A stretch of 64,000 nucleotides of DNA from Pseudo-nitzschia pungens (lineage: Eukaryota > Bacillariophyta > Bacillariophyceae > Bacillariales > Bacillariaceae): positions 7,502,001 to 7,566,000 of the forward strand of contig CM074759.1 in the NCBI GenBank assembly GCA_037355855.1. Reading direction: 5' to 3'. Under the pieces are notes generated by a model. The model did not search any database. It saw only the letters and a list, made by a program, of their open reading frames with translations, and was not told where the DNA came from. This document shows, one piece after another, positions 55,891-64,000 of this stretch; within the stretch, counting starts at the first letter, position 1, and every line of letters starts with the position of its first letter. Made by a program: the position numbers and the translations under genes.

Positions 55891-57210
55891 ATGGAGGGGG
55901 GAAACGAAAACTGTCTAGACGAACTATCCTATCGTTTGTGCTTTCCACTGCCAAAACCAGATCTTCCCGATGGCATTGAATCCTTCCTCTCTTCTTTCCC
56001 GTGGAAAATACAATGGGATGACGAGAACGTGGAAAATCCAGAAACAGGTATTGCAGGGCGGGTGCTACCCTCGTACCTGGATTTGCGACGAAAGCAAAAT
56101 ATTGCATTTGCCGACGAAAAATGCCGGGAAGCCAACAAAATGTTGGAATCGCCTGGCAACGATGCGAAGGCAAAGGATTCGTTCACAAAAGCCTTGGATC
56201 TCGTCCCGGAGCACCTGGATTCTCTGATTGGTTACGGAAAACTTCTTATCAAAACCGGAAAATTATCCAAGGCCGAGGGCTTTTTGCGAAGTGCACTTCG
56301 CGTGGATGCGACCAGCGTCGAAGCGCAACAGTGTCTCGCAAAGCTACAGGAACGCCGGAGGGGAACGGTTCTTGGGCAGACGGCCGATCCTGCATCCTAT
56401 TCTTTGGTGGGAGGGACCAATTTTTCGAAACCGCAGGATTCGAGCCATCTCTCACTATTACTCAACAACAACACGGCGAACAAGAACCAAAAAAGTCTGA
56501 CCGCGAGAAAATCATCCGCTTATATGGATGCGCTGATGGAACGCAATCTGCACGCCGACCCGTCGCTCCCAGAGGCGGGAAGGGACTTCGTTGAAAACAA
56601 CGAGAAAGGCGGAGACTCTTCGTCGCACGATAGTAGCATTCACAACCGTAGCGACAGGGATGATCGTCGCGACAAGAGAAAGTCGAAACGGAAAGATCAC
56701 CACCGCCGACACTGCCGGGACAAACGGAAACGAAGCCGTTCATCTAGGAGTCGAAGGCGAAGAAGCAAAGAGAAAAAACGCAAAAAGAAGAGATCGAACC
56801 GCCGACGTACCAGAGACGATACTTCGTCACACTCGTTCTCGTCGGAATCTTCATTGTATTCATCATCCTCGTACTTGTCGTCTTCGGAGTCATACTCCTC
56901 TGTGCCCACCGTGATATCAACCCGATCGTTAACGGAGACAGATTTGCACGAAAAAAAGCTTAAGGAAGAAGACAAGCATTCAAAGTCTCATAGTACACAT
57001 CAGAGTCAGGCTCCAAAAGACAAACGACGAGGAGACTTGGATGATGCATACAACGGCTATGATGAAAGAGCTGACGACTTATCTCGATATCGCAAGAAGC
57101 GAAGCCACCATAGGTACGATGACGATAAAAAGAGGCGCCACAAGCGAAAGAAAGATTCGAAACGACACAAAAGGAGAAAAGACCATAGGCGAAGGGGGAC
57201 CGAAGATTGA
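55891..57210 (+). CDS. TPR protein with long basic SR-like tail
   Basis: 439 aa, single exon, ATG 55891. Residues about 70-160 form two or three TPR-like helix pairs (AFADEKCREANKML, AKDSFTKALDLVPEHLDSLIGYGKLLI, KLSKAEGFLRSALRVDATSVEAQQCLAKL). From about 245 the protein is extremely basic with RS, RRR, KRK and HRR runs interrupted by a serine-rich acidic patch. The layout resembles TTC14-like nuclear proteins and SR-related splicing factors, so nuclear RNA processing is inferred. The divergent splicing-factor gene next door is consistent with that but proves nothing. Confidence 0.7.
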   Translation: MEGGNENCLDELSYRLCFPLPKPDLPDGIESFLSSFPWKIQWDDENVENPETGIAGRVLPSYLDLRRKQNIAFADEKCREANKMLESPGNDAKAKDSFTKALDLVPEHLDSLIGYGKLLIKTGKLSKAEGFLRSALRVDATSVEAQQCLAKLQERRRGTVLGQTADPASYSLVGGTNFSKPQDSSHLSLLLNNNTANKNQKSLTARKSSAYMDALMERNLHADPSLPEAGRDFVENNEKGGDSSSHDSSIHNRSDRDDRRDKRKSKRKDHHRRHCRDKRKRSRSSRSRRRRSKEKKRKKKRSNRRRTRDDTSSHSFSSESSLYSSSSYLSSSESYSSVPTVISTRSLTETDLHEKKLKEEDKHSKSHSTHQSQAPKDKRRGDLDDAYNGYDERADDLSRYRKKRSHHRYDDDKKRRHKRKKDSKRHKRRKDHRRRGTED

Positions 57211-57512
57211 TGTTGTAGAGCAATAATCTAGTTGGCAGAGCATCCTATGGATTGTAACGCTTGCCACACACAGCATTACTTAGAGGTATTTAATGAAATC
57301 GAGAGTGTAACCAGCATTCTCCACTTTCTTACCACCTACGGTATGGCTTGAAGAGGATTATTATTTTGAGCTCCATTCTCCCCTGCACGCTCATGTCCAT
57401 AGATATGTACAAAATTGCAAGGTTCAACGTGCGTCGTCTACGAAAAGTTTTGCCCCGCATCCAACGCGCTCGACTTAGTGGCTGTTTCGTTGGTGTAAAC
57501 ACAAGGCAATAA
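57211..57512. other. convergent spacer, no gene
   Basis: 302 bp of 3' flanks; nothing recognised. Confidence 0.5.
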
Positions 57513-59034
57513 TCACATGTCATAACTCAAATCTCGGCAAGCCGCTAAGCGCTGTTCGATTCGTGCTCGAACTTTGGGATCGATCGAACTCTTGCCCTTC
57601 TCGTCATACCGTTGCTGTGCAGGTCTGCTCATCAACACGAGATTGTCCGCAGTCGCTGGCTTGGACGTGTCCCAGCGAACCAGACCGAGTACGGCACCAA
57701 TTTTAGCGCCGGTGACAGCACATCGATTTCTCCACACTCCATAGAGATATTCGACGTCGTCGCTATCGATTTCTATCGGTCCCGTGTAAGATGCACCCCC
57801 AGCAATTTTCAACTCACCGCTGGCAATTTTTTTTTCACGACTCCCATATTGTTGGAAGATTTTGTGTCGAATGTTTCTACCGATTCGCTCTCCCGTCACT
57901 GGGTTCTGTATTTGCTTCTTCCCTAATTCGCACAACGTTATGGCCGCCAGCGACTTCAAATGTAGAACAAAGCGATCAGTGAGCGAGGCACAAACAAGTG
58001 GAATTCAATGCAGCCATTTTCCAACCTACCTGTCCCATTATGGCGGGCATCGGACCGAGGACGGGAAGAACACGTATTCTCATTCCATCAACTGCACCAA
58101 ATTGTGATTTATCTGCCTCTGTTTTTTGCTCTTCAGTCAAGTCAGCAAGCTTTGCAACCGTCTTCTCCGAGCTGAAGATAATTGTTAGTTGATCCATGTC
58201 ATCCAGATAGGAATCGTCAACGCCACTAGCGCTATCTTTGTCACCGTTTCCCTCTTTTCTGTCGGCGTCAAATTGCTTCATGGTCTTTTTGATTGTTTGT
58301 CGCAATTTACTAGCCAGAGGGTCTTTTGCCGAGGTGCGCAAATCGGAAATGTGCAAACGTGTCATATCACTCTTTCCTCCGGCACCCATGCAGGATAGAA
58401 CTCGTATTTTGTTTCGGATGCAATATGTCAGTAACGCAGCCTTTGTGGGGACATCGTCGATGCAGTCGATCACAACGTCCCACTTTTGGTTTTCTCCGAT
58501 GGTGTCTCCTTTTTTGGGCATGGACAAAAGGTCTGGCCCCGTTTCTTTGGTATACATTTCTACACAAGCGTCGATATGTTCGGGGGCTAGACCAAGTTCC
58601 ATACAAGTGTTTTTGACACATTCCACCTTGGAAATACCGACGTCCTTCAACGTTGCGCAAGCATGTCGGTTCAAACTGGAAAGTGTAACTTGATCGAAAT
58701 CAATCAGCCGAAGACGCTCCACTCCACCCCGAGCCAACATTAGAGCACAATGGGAGCCCACCCCACCCAAGCCGACAACACATACATTAGAAGACCGGAT
58801 TAAGTCCAAGCCTTCGTTTCCAAAGTAGAGTCCATGACGCGAAAGCTGCTCTCGTCGTAATTCTTCGGGAACTTTAGCACAAGTTGAAGATTTTTTGTTG
58901 TCCGAAAAAGCAACGGACGATCCCGACTTCTTCCCTCGTTGGCCGAAGAGCGATCCCACCACGACAGCTGAAGTAACGCCCGCAAGGAAGCATCCCGCTA
59001 AAGTCAAAGATGTATTGGACGAAGATGATGTCAT
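57513..59034 (-). CDS. TcdA/Tcd1-type tRNA ct6A dehydratase (E1-like)
   Basis: Exons (complement) 58030-59034 and 57513-57953 give 481 aa; the 76-nt intron is GTAGGT...GAAG. Start ATG 59034; the longer frame opens at GTG. A hydrophobic anchor (SLTLAGCFLAGVTSAVVVGSLF, about 9-30) precedes the ThiF/E1-like fold, as in the yeast mitochondrial outer-membrane Tcd1/Tcd2. The nucleotide-binding loop VVGLGGVGSH (87-95), the arginine/aspartate site (LRLIDFDQVTLSSLNRHACA) and DCIDDVPTK are present. TcdA enzymes use ATP to cyclise t6A37 of ANN-decoding tRNAs to ct6A. The second exon (SLAAITLCELG, then IFQQYGSREK) matches the family C-terminus. Motif GTAAGGTTTAC lies 106 bp upstream. Confidence 0.85.
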
Positions 59035-59139
59035 CTTGCTTGTGTTCGGTCTTGAACTTTTTTCTCCGAACACTCAATCGAACTGAATTTATTCAAGCAC
59101 TGTGATCTCTTCATGGGCCCCGCGTCCAAGCATTCAGGA

Positions 59140-59150
59140 GTAAGGTTTAC
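59140..59150. promoter_or_regulatory. candidate promoter motif GTAAGGTTTAC
   Basis: Recurrent 11-mer, 106 bp before the start of the TcdA-type gene (minus strand). Confidence 0.4.
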
Positions 59151-59484
59151 GATCAGCGGCACAAGCAAGTGAAGATGAGAACAGAAATTCCGCAAAATCT
59201 CAGTTTTTCGCGCGTAGGAAATGGATGGTCGTACAGTAAGTGAAAATTTTGGTAACATTTTTTTCGAAGTTCAAAGGATTTTTGTGCCAGGAAAGGAAAA
59301 AGCGATGGCAGAAAGAAGGAAATTAGAAAAAAGCGGAGCGAGATGATTACGGTATTTTATTGTTTTTTTTTTCAATTTTTTTTTTCTTGGTGATTTTAGC
59401 TTGATATTGAGAGAATAACAAGAAGAGCAGCAGCAATAACACCAGCACCAGCAGCACGCCGCCGCGTGCTGGTGGTGGCAAACA

Positions 59485-59616
59485 GTGAGTCTACTACTAC
59501 AGAGGAGGGTATTGTTCAAGTAGCGGCGCTATTGCATACACTCAGATACAAGATACTCCGCTAGAGGTACAAAAGGATCGATCAGTCAATAGGGAGGGCT
59601 TGATTGGGTGCTTTAC
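59485..59616. repeat. dispersed repeat, copy B
   Basis: Homologous to 14223-14340 on the same strand; see copy A. Insertions of a few bases separate the conserved words. Confidence 0.6.
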
Positions 59617-59997
59617 AAGAATGACTCCCGTCTTTGGTTCAGTACTACTACTAGTAGTACTAACCCAGTAAGAAAGGACTCATACTACTGCTTGCCAACT
59701 TCCGAGGATGGCAAGAACCATTCCTCCCGTTTGCTTCAATGAACCTTGCGTACTCTCACCACTGTGGGTCAATAAGCTTTATACAAAATATTGAGTACCG
59801 GAATACCGGAGACAAACAAGTTCCAACATCTGTTTATTTTAAAATAAATATTAAAAATACAAGTTTTGCATGTATTTTGGAGGTCATCTGCATCGTATCA
59901 AATGAAAGCTCACTTCCTGTGCCGATCAAGATCTATTTCCGCATCGTTGTTCACGTAGTTTGAGGTAGTTTACATTCTCAGAAGAGCATTTGTATCT

Positions 59998-61038
59998 TCA
60001 TATCTTGATACTTAATTTTTCTTTCACATCACGCGGTGAATGCTGCTCTTCCGAACCTTTTGCTCCATTACGTGTTTTCGTTGAGTTTTTCTCGACGTTT
60101 CCGAGAAGTTCCTGATAATGAGCGTTGCTCGTACTCTTTATCGTCGCCAAGCTGATATCGATAATCTTATCAAGTTTATCAGCATGCTTGAGGGTCCTGT
60201 AAATTTTATTGGTTACTTTGGAGACCAGCGGAGAATCACGATCAAGCTTCATGGTTGTCTCCAAACGCATCACGAAGGTTCTTCGAAGGTGTTCAGGGAA
60301 GTTGTCATCAGGAATAAAGTCCAATGCCACAAGAATGGCGGAATATCCTTGTGTACTTGGATAGTATCGAATGTAGCGCTCGTCCAGCGTCAATTCCTCC
60401 GCAATTAGTTTTGTCACGCTACAAATTACTTCCTTCGTCGAATTTCTTGTTTCTGTAGGAATTAATCTTTCAAATTGCCTCAAATAGCAGTATGGAGTGG
60501 GCGGGTGCAAATTCCAGTCGAGAGACTTGATGATTTTCATTTCCATGACTGCGACGTCATCTTCTGTAAAAAGACCTCGCCCGAGCTTTACTAACTTGTC
60601 CAACTTGATAACAGCCATATCGAACGTTTTGAACGCCATTTGCAAAGATGTAGCAGCTGCAAGTTGATGTTCCTCTCTCGTCCTACAAAGGCCTCTTAAC
60701 ATTGCAACATCCAGAAAATATGCTGCAACAGCGACCGAATGTTGTTGGAGATCACAGCATTCGACAACATAGTACATCCAATTCACCAGCATTTGTCTCC
60801 ACAATGACACGAGCTCGTTGAGAGCAATGTCTCTGCGTTCCTTGCAATTACAATGATAAACGTTGCTTTCTTTCTCTTTCATTCGATAAACAACTTGTCC
60901 AATTTCTTCCACATCAATATCGTCTACATTATTCTTGAGCGGAACCTGTTTGATGCTTCGAGGCTGAACCGAACGTTCTGTCACACGAGCGACATCACAG
61001 ACTTGGTTTGCCTGATTTCTGCGGAGTTTCATGCCCAT
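59998..61038 (-). CDS. cyclin, probably diatom-specific type
   Basis: 346 aa, intronless, ATG at 61038. The cyclin-box N fold lies at about 60-185: ELVSLWRQMLVNWMYYVVECCDL stands for the usual R-x-x-L-V-D-W helix 1, then SVAVAAYFLDVAML, LAAATSLQMAFKTFD and EDDVAVMEMKIIKSLDWNLHPPTPYCYLRQF. The last part (LxWxLxPPT) is typical of cyclins binding a CDK. A divergent second fold follows (to about 300), then a basic tail. No clear destruction box. The form, single exon with PPTPY, matches the expanded diatom-specific cyclin group, several of which respond to nutrients or silicate. That regulation is not visible here. Confidence 0.8.
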   Translation of the reverse strand: MGMKLRRNQANQVCDVARVTERSVQPRSIKQVPLKNNVDDIDVEEIGQVVYRMKEKESNVYHCNCKERRDIALNELVSLWRQMLVNWMYYVVECCDLQQHSVAVAAYFLDVAMLRGLCRTREEHQLAAATSLQMAFKTFDMAVIKLDKLVKLGRGLFTEDDVAVMEMKIIKSLDWNLHPPTPYCYLRQFERLIPTETRNSTKEVICSVTKLIAEELTLDERYIRYYPSTQGYSAILVALDFIPDDNFPEHLRRTFVMRLETTMKLDRDSPLVSKVTNKIYRTLKHADKLDKIIDISLATIKSTSNAHYQELLGNVEKNSTKTRNGAKGSEEQHSPRDVKEKLSIKI

Positions 61039-62566
61039 CGTAGTTTGTTTGATTGGCCGGGACGGTAAAAGTAGCTTAGCGAAGTCTTTCGAGCGCTCGA
61101 ATTTGATTTGTTGTGTTAGAAGAAGCTGTCGTCGATTTTATGCAACCTTCCAGAGTTGAAACAAAGTATTGCGTTTCTCGGCAGTTTCTGTGTTGGTCGA
61201 TTCAAAATTTTTATGTGTACGTGAAAGCATGTGTAACATCTTTTTTGAACCACGACCACATGAAACTCATGATTGCGAGAAGAAAATGTGGGAGGTTTTC
61301 CAACGACATTTCCGTTTGCTCCATCATCGTTTTTTTTGGTTTTAATGTGGATCTTCAAGCATAAGTGTACAAACTGAATTCCAATATTTAACTAAGAGAT
61401 ATGCCGTCAAATTATAATTGTTCGACAACGTTGAAATCACGTATCGATCTTAAAACCGAATTTTAGAAAAAGGCTTAGCAAGGATTCTCCATCCAACGCA
61501 GATTTGATTCACAACAATTAGATCAAAATTCACAATTTCGAAATAAATGTTTTGAGTTTCGAAACAAAAATGGACACTTTCGACTCTCGCCAAATACCAA
61601 ATTCATTGTTAGTTCGTTTCCAAACATAAGCAATGGCAACTCTACTTATAATCATTTGTATCAACGACATCTCCAAATTCATTCATGGACGAAACCGATT
61701 GGTAAGAGACTGCCAAGAAAATATCTTTTCATCGAAGGCGAGGACATGATTCTCGTGCGCCAATTGATAAAATTTGACGACGTTTTCCACTGCTATTAAT
61801 TTTTTTGGGGAGCGATATTTTGCCATTAGTCATGTAATGAATAAATGCTGTATAAGTAGAGGTTGCTTGTCCTGGATTAAAATCAAAATACAAATAATGA
61901 CGTTCCCTTTTTTGCTTGCTACGCGCGATGATTATCTTCTGATGCTAAGGTTACTGCAGGGCACAAAGCGATATTTTTCACTACTTTGAACTCTCAACGG
62001 CACACATATATACCGTAGGTATCACTTTGAAGCCAAACGTCATCTCTAATTATCATCCATTCTCTCCTTACGCTAGGCACGGTAAAGATTATGAGCTCAT
62101 CGATACCTTCTCGAAATTCCTCCCTACACTTATCGAGCACACAGGATTTTCAACGTGCGCCAGAGAAGACGAAAACACAATGACTGATTGACAATATCAC
62201 TACTATAATAGTCGTAATTTTGTATATTGGTCGCAGTTGTTGTGTTCAAACGTATTTCCACAAATGAGGAACGACTATTGGTTCTATCATTCATTGAATA
62301 TCACCTCACTGTCATCCAATCTCAATTAGATGCAAACTTCTAAACCTTCCATTTACAACACCAAAGTGCGAGACAAACTACAGGAAATAAAGAACGACTA
62401 AATTGAAAAAAGATAGCATGATTTTTCCAAGCTCCATTTTACTTTTATGCACGGAGTTATAATTGGTTGCCTTTCCACTTTGAATAGCCTGTGACTATGG
62501 AACGGTGATGAGTGCTGCTCGACCCTCAATCGAATTTACTATTAGTTTTCATCACGAAGTGCGAAC
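61039..62566. other. AT-rich spacer, no gene
   Basis: About 1.5 kb between the cyclin start and the mL41 stop. No conserved frame, RNA gene or repeat recognised. Confidence 0.5.
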
Positions 62567-63230
62567 TCAAACTTGCCCGGGTTGTCGTCGTAATTCCGGA
62601 GCAATTTTTGACGCCGTCCTCGCAATGTATGGCTTCAACTGCGCCGATGAGAAAACAAAAACAATCAAACGGCAACGTGATGTGTGAGAGAGATTGAAAC
62701 GTAGAATACATGACTCATAGCGACACCAAAAAATTCCAAATCAATTCAAATGCTTAATAAGTCGTAGATTTCCTGAGAAAACAGAGTTCCGATACTCGTT
62801 TGGAACCTGTTCAGATATAAGACACGGGCCGAATGAAATCCGAATGGTGTTACGAGCTGGGCATGGAAAACGAAGTAAGACTGAACTCACGTTGAAACCC
62901 TCAAGATCTGGGACCATCAATTCGAGTTTCTTCTTTGGGTCCGGTATAAACTTTCCCTTGCTTGTCAATCTTCCTTCCTTTGTCGCTCCCTTTCCCTTGT
63001 AGTATCCTTTCCCCGCTCGTTTCGTAGTCAATGGTTGCCTTTTTCTAGCCGACTTTCGATATGTATTTCGAAATGAAACGGTTTTGTTGTTGGTCAATCA
63101 CAGATATCAGTTGGTGGTTCACCTTCACTGGTGGATACAGCTGCACAAGACTCGATCTGGGAACAGAGTTGATACCAGCAGATAGCCCTCGGCGAAGACC
63201 ATAGTCGGCAAAACTTCGAATTGCATTCAT
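62567..63230 (-). CDS. MRPL41: mitochondrial ribosomal protein mL41
   Basis: Exons (complement) 63123-63230, 62891-63052 and 62567-62638 give 113 aa. Introns are 70 nt (GTGAAC...GAAAG; an alternative donor 6 nt earlier is possible) and 252 nt (GTGAGT...GCGCAG). The core RKRQPLTTKRAGKGYYKGKGATKEGRLTSKGKFIPDPKKKLELMVPDLEGFN|LKPYIA matches the mL41 (L27/L41) family of the mitochondrial large subunit. The N-terminus (MNAIRSFADYGLRRG) fits a mitochondrial presequence. The third exon is required for the family LKPYV ending. The promoter carries GTAAACCTTAC 347 bp upstream, beside GGTAAGGTTACCGG. Confidence 0.85.
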
Positions 63231-64000
63231 CGCGATGTAGTTGTTGTCGCGTTCTGTTTTCTTGTCGTTATGGTAGGTGTGCGCCTGAGTATAAGGCTGA
63301 ACCGATCTGAAGAGAGCTGGGAACTTCGTCGTTGGAGGGGTGCGTTTGAATTTACCGGCTTAACTCTCCGAATCAGAGGTTGCCGGAGATCAACTTAGAC
63401 TGTTTGCATTCGGTCTAGTGTAATGGAGACGTTTTGTTAATCGCGACCATTTGTTGAGCCGTCGCATCCGGAACAGCACAGGGTTCATCACACAATTCCC
63501 GTTTTGGGTTGGGCGTCTGTCAGTCGAAAGGGTATTTTTGATTTTTGCACACCATAAGGTTACGGTAAGGTTACCGGTAAACCTTACTTTTAATTATTAT
63601 TCATTCTACTAATGATTTTGGGGGAAAATTGTTTGAGTTTCAAGGTGAGTGCCAAGTTTAAGGGAGAATAATACGTAGAGCGGACTTCGTACATGCCGGG
63701 TTTCGTCTCGTGCATACCAGTCCAAGTACCCGTACTATTACTCGTATGTACTAGTTGGAATTTCTTCTTGCTTCGTGGATGATAAAATCTTACTGGGGGC
63801 CATAACAAAAAACAATAAAGACCTTTGGATGATACGAGTAAGCTTAATCTTACTCCCCAAGGACGTCATACCGTAGCAATGGATGGTGTGACAATAAACT
63901 GAAGCGAAAAAATGTACGAGGCATTCCATCAAACTTCTCAGTCAACGAAGAAGTAACTACGTTTTAGGAAGATGGGTACCGGTGTTCGAGATATCCTTCA
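63231..64000. other. mL41 promoter side and window end
   Basis: No gene recognised. Motif-rich between 63555 and 63590, and AGTAAGCTTAATCTTACT-like words near 63837-63855 suggest a further promoter region. Confidence 0.5.
63577..63587. promoter_or_regulatory. candidate promoter motif GTAAACCTTAC
   Basis: Exact 11-mer, directly preceded by a second motif-like GGTAAGGTTACCG, upstream of mL41. Confidence 0.4.

Larger units (their letters stand above)
59035..59997. other. spacer with promoter motif and dispersed repeat
   Basis: Holds the 11-mer at 59140-59150, poly-T and AGCAGCA/ACCAGCA stretches near 59360-59460, and dispersed repeat copy B. No coding region supported. Confidence 0.5.

Overview
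This window reads as nuclear DNA of a diatom (Bacillariophyta), probably a raphid pennate. The supporting signals are an ASAF-type plastid targeting motif behind a signal-peptide-like segment, a compact diatom-specific-type cyclin, small GT-AG introns, a Ty3/gypsy element next to a stramenopile-type Crypton recombinase, and an ordinary eukaryotic housekeeping gene set (EFL1, AFG1, RMI1, DPY30, calmodulin, PGM2, YJU2B/CCDC130, a TcdA-type E1-like enzyme, mL41). The species cannot be fixed from this sequence.

Layout. 0-6 kb: a PDZ protein (+) converging on a four-exon EFL1 GTPase gene (-) that contains a 10-nt microexon inside its P-loop. 6-25 kb is accessory: a degenerate satellite, a 5.86-kb Ty3/gypsy element with identical 186-bp LTRs and an ATATG target duplication, a Crypton tyrosine recombinase with a GCR1_C-like tail, two MITE-like elements with shared termini, an SGNH-like membrane protein gene and a tRNA-Val(AAC). 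25-31.7 kb: a plastid-targeted low-complexity protein, a small uncertain locus with an in-frame TGA, and AFG1 (+). 31.9-34.4 kb: RMI1 (-). 35.8-38.2 kb: DPY30 (+) and a DMAC1-like mitochondrial protein (-). 39.4-43.6 kb: calmodulin (+) and a six-exon PGM2-type phosphohexomutase (-). 44.1-47.8 kb: a DUF4116 repeat protein (+) and an acidic unknown protein (-). 47.8-52.2 kb is mostly unassigned. 52.2-59 kb: a calmodulin-like gene (+), YJU2B/CCDC130 (-), a TPR/SR-like protein (+) and a TcdA-type gene (-). 60-63.2 kb: a cyclin (-) and mL41 (-).

The genes do not form one pathway; most are single-copy housekeeping genes in divergent or convergent pairs. Three signals cut across them. First, the exact 11-mer GTAAACCTTAC (either strand) and the related GTAAGATTAC recur in spacers upstream of start codons, which suggests a shared promoter element. 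Second, microexons of 10, 20 and 26 nt are needed to restore conserved protein motifs. Third, PGM2, DPY30, AFG1 and the retrotransposon all show frame changes of about one base. Together with identical LTRs this points at least partly to residual assembly indels rather than to true gene death.

Gene starts were chosen at ATG codons in sensible context. Several long open frames begin only at GTG or TTG and were trimmed. Intron positions are read from GT-AG signals plus restored family motifs and are not supported by transcript data.
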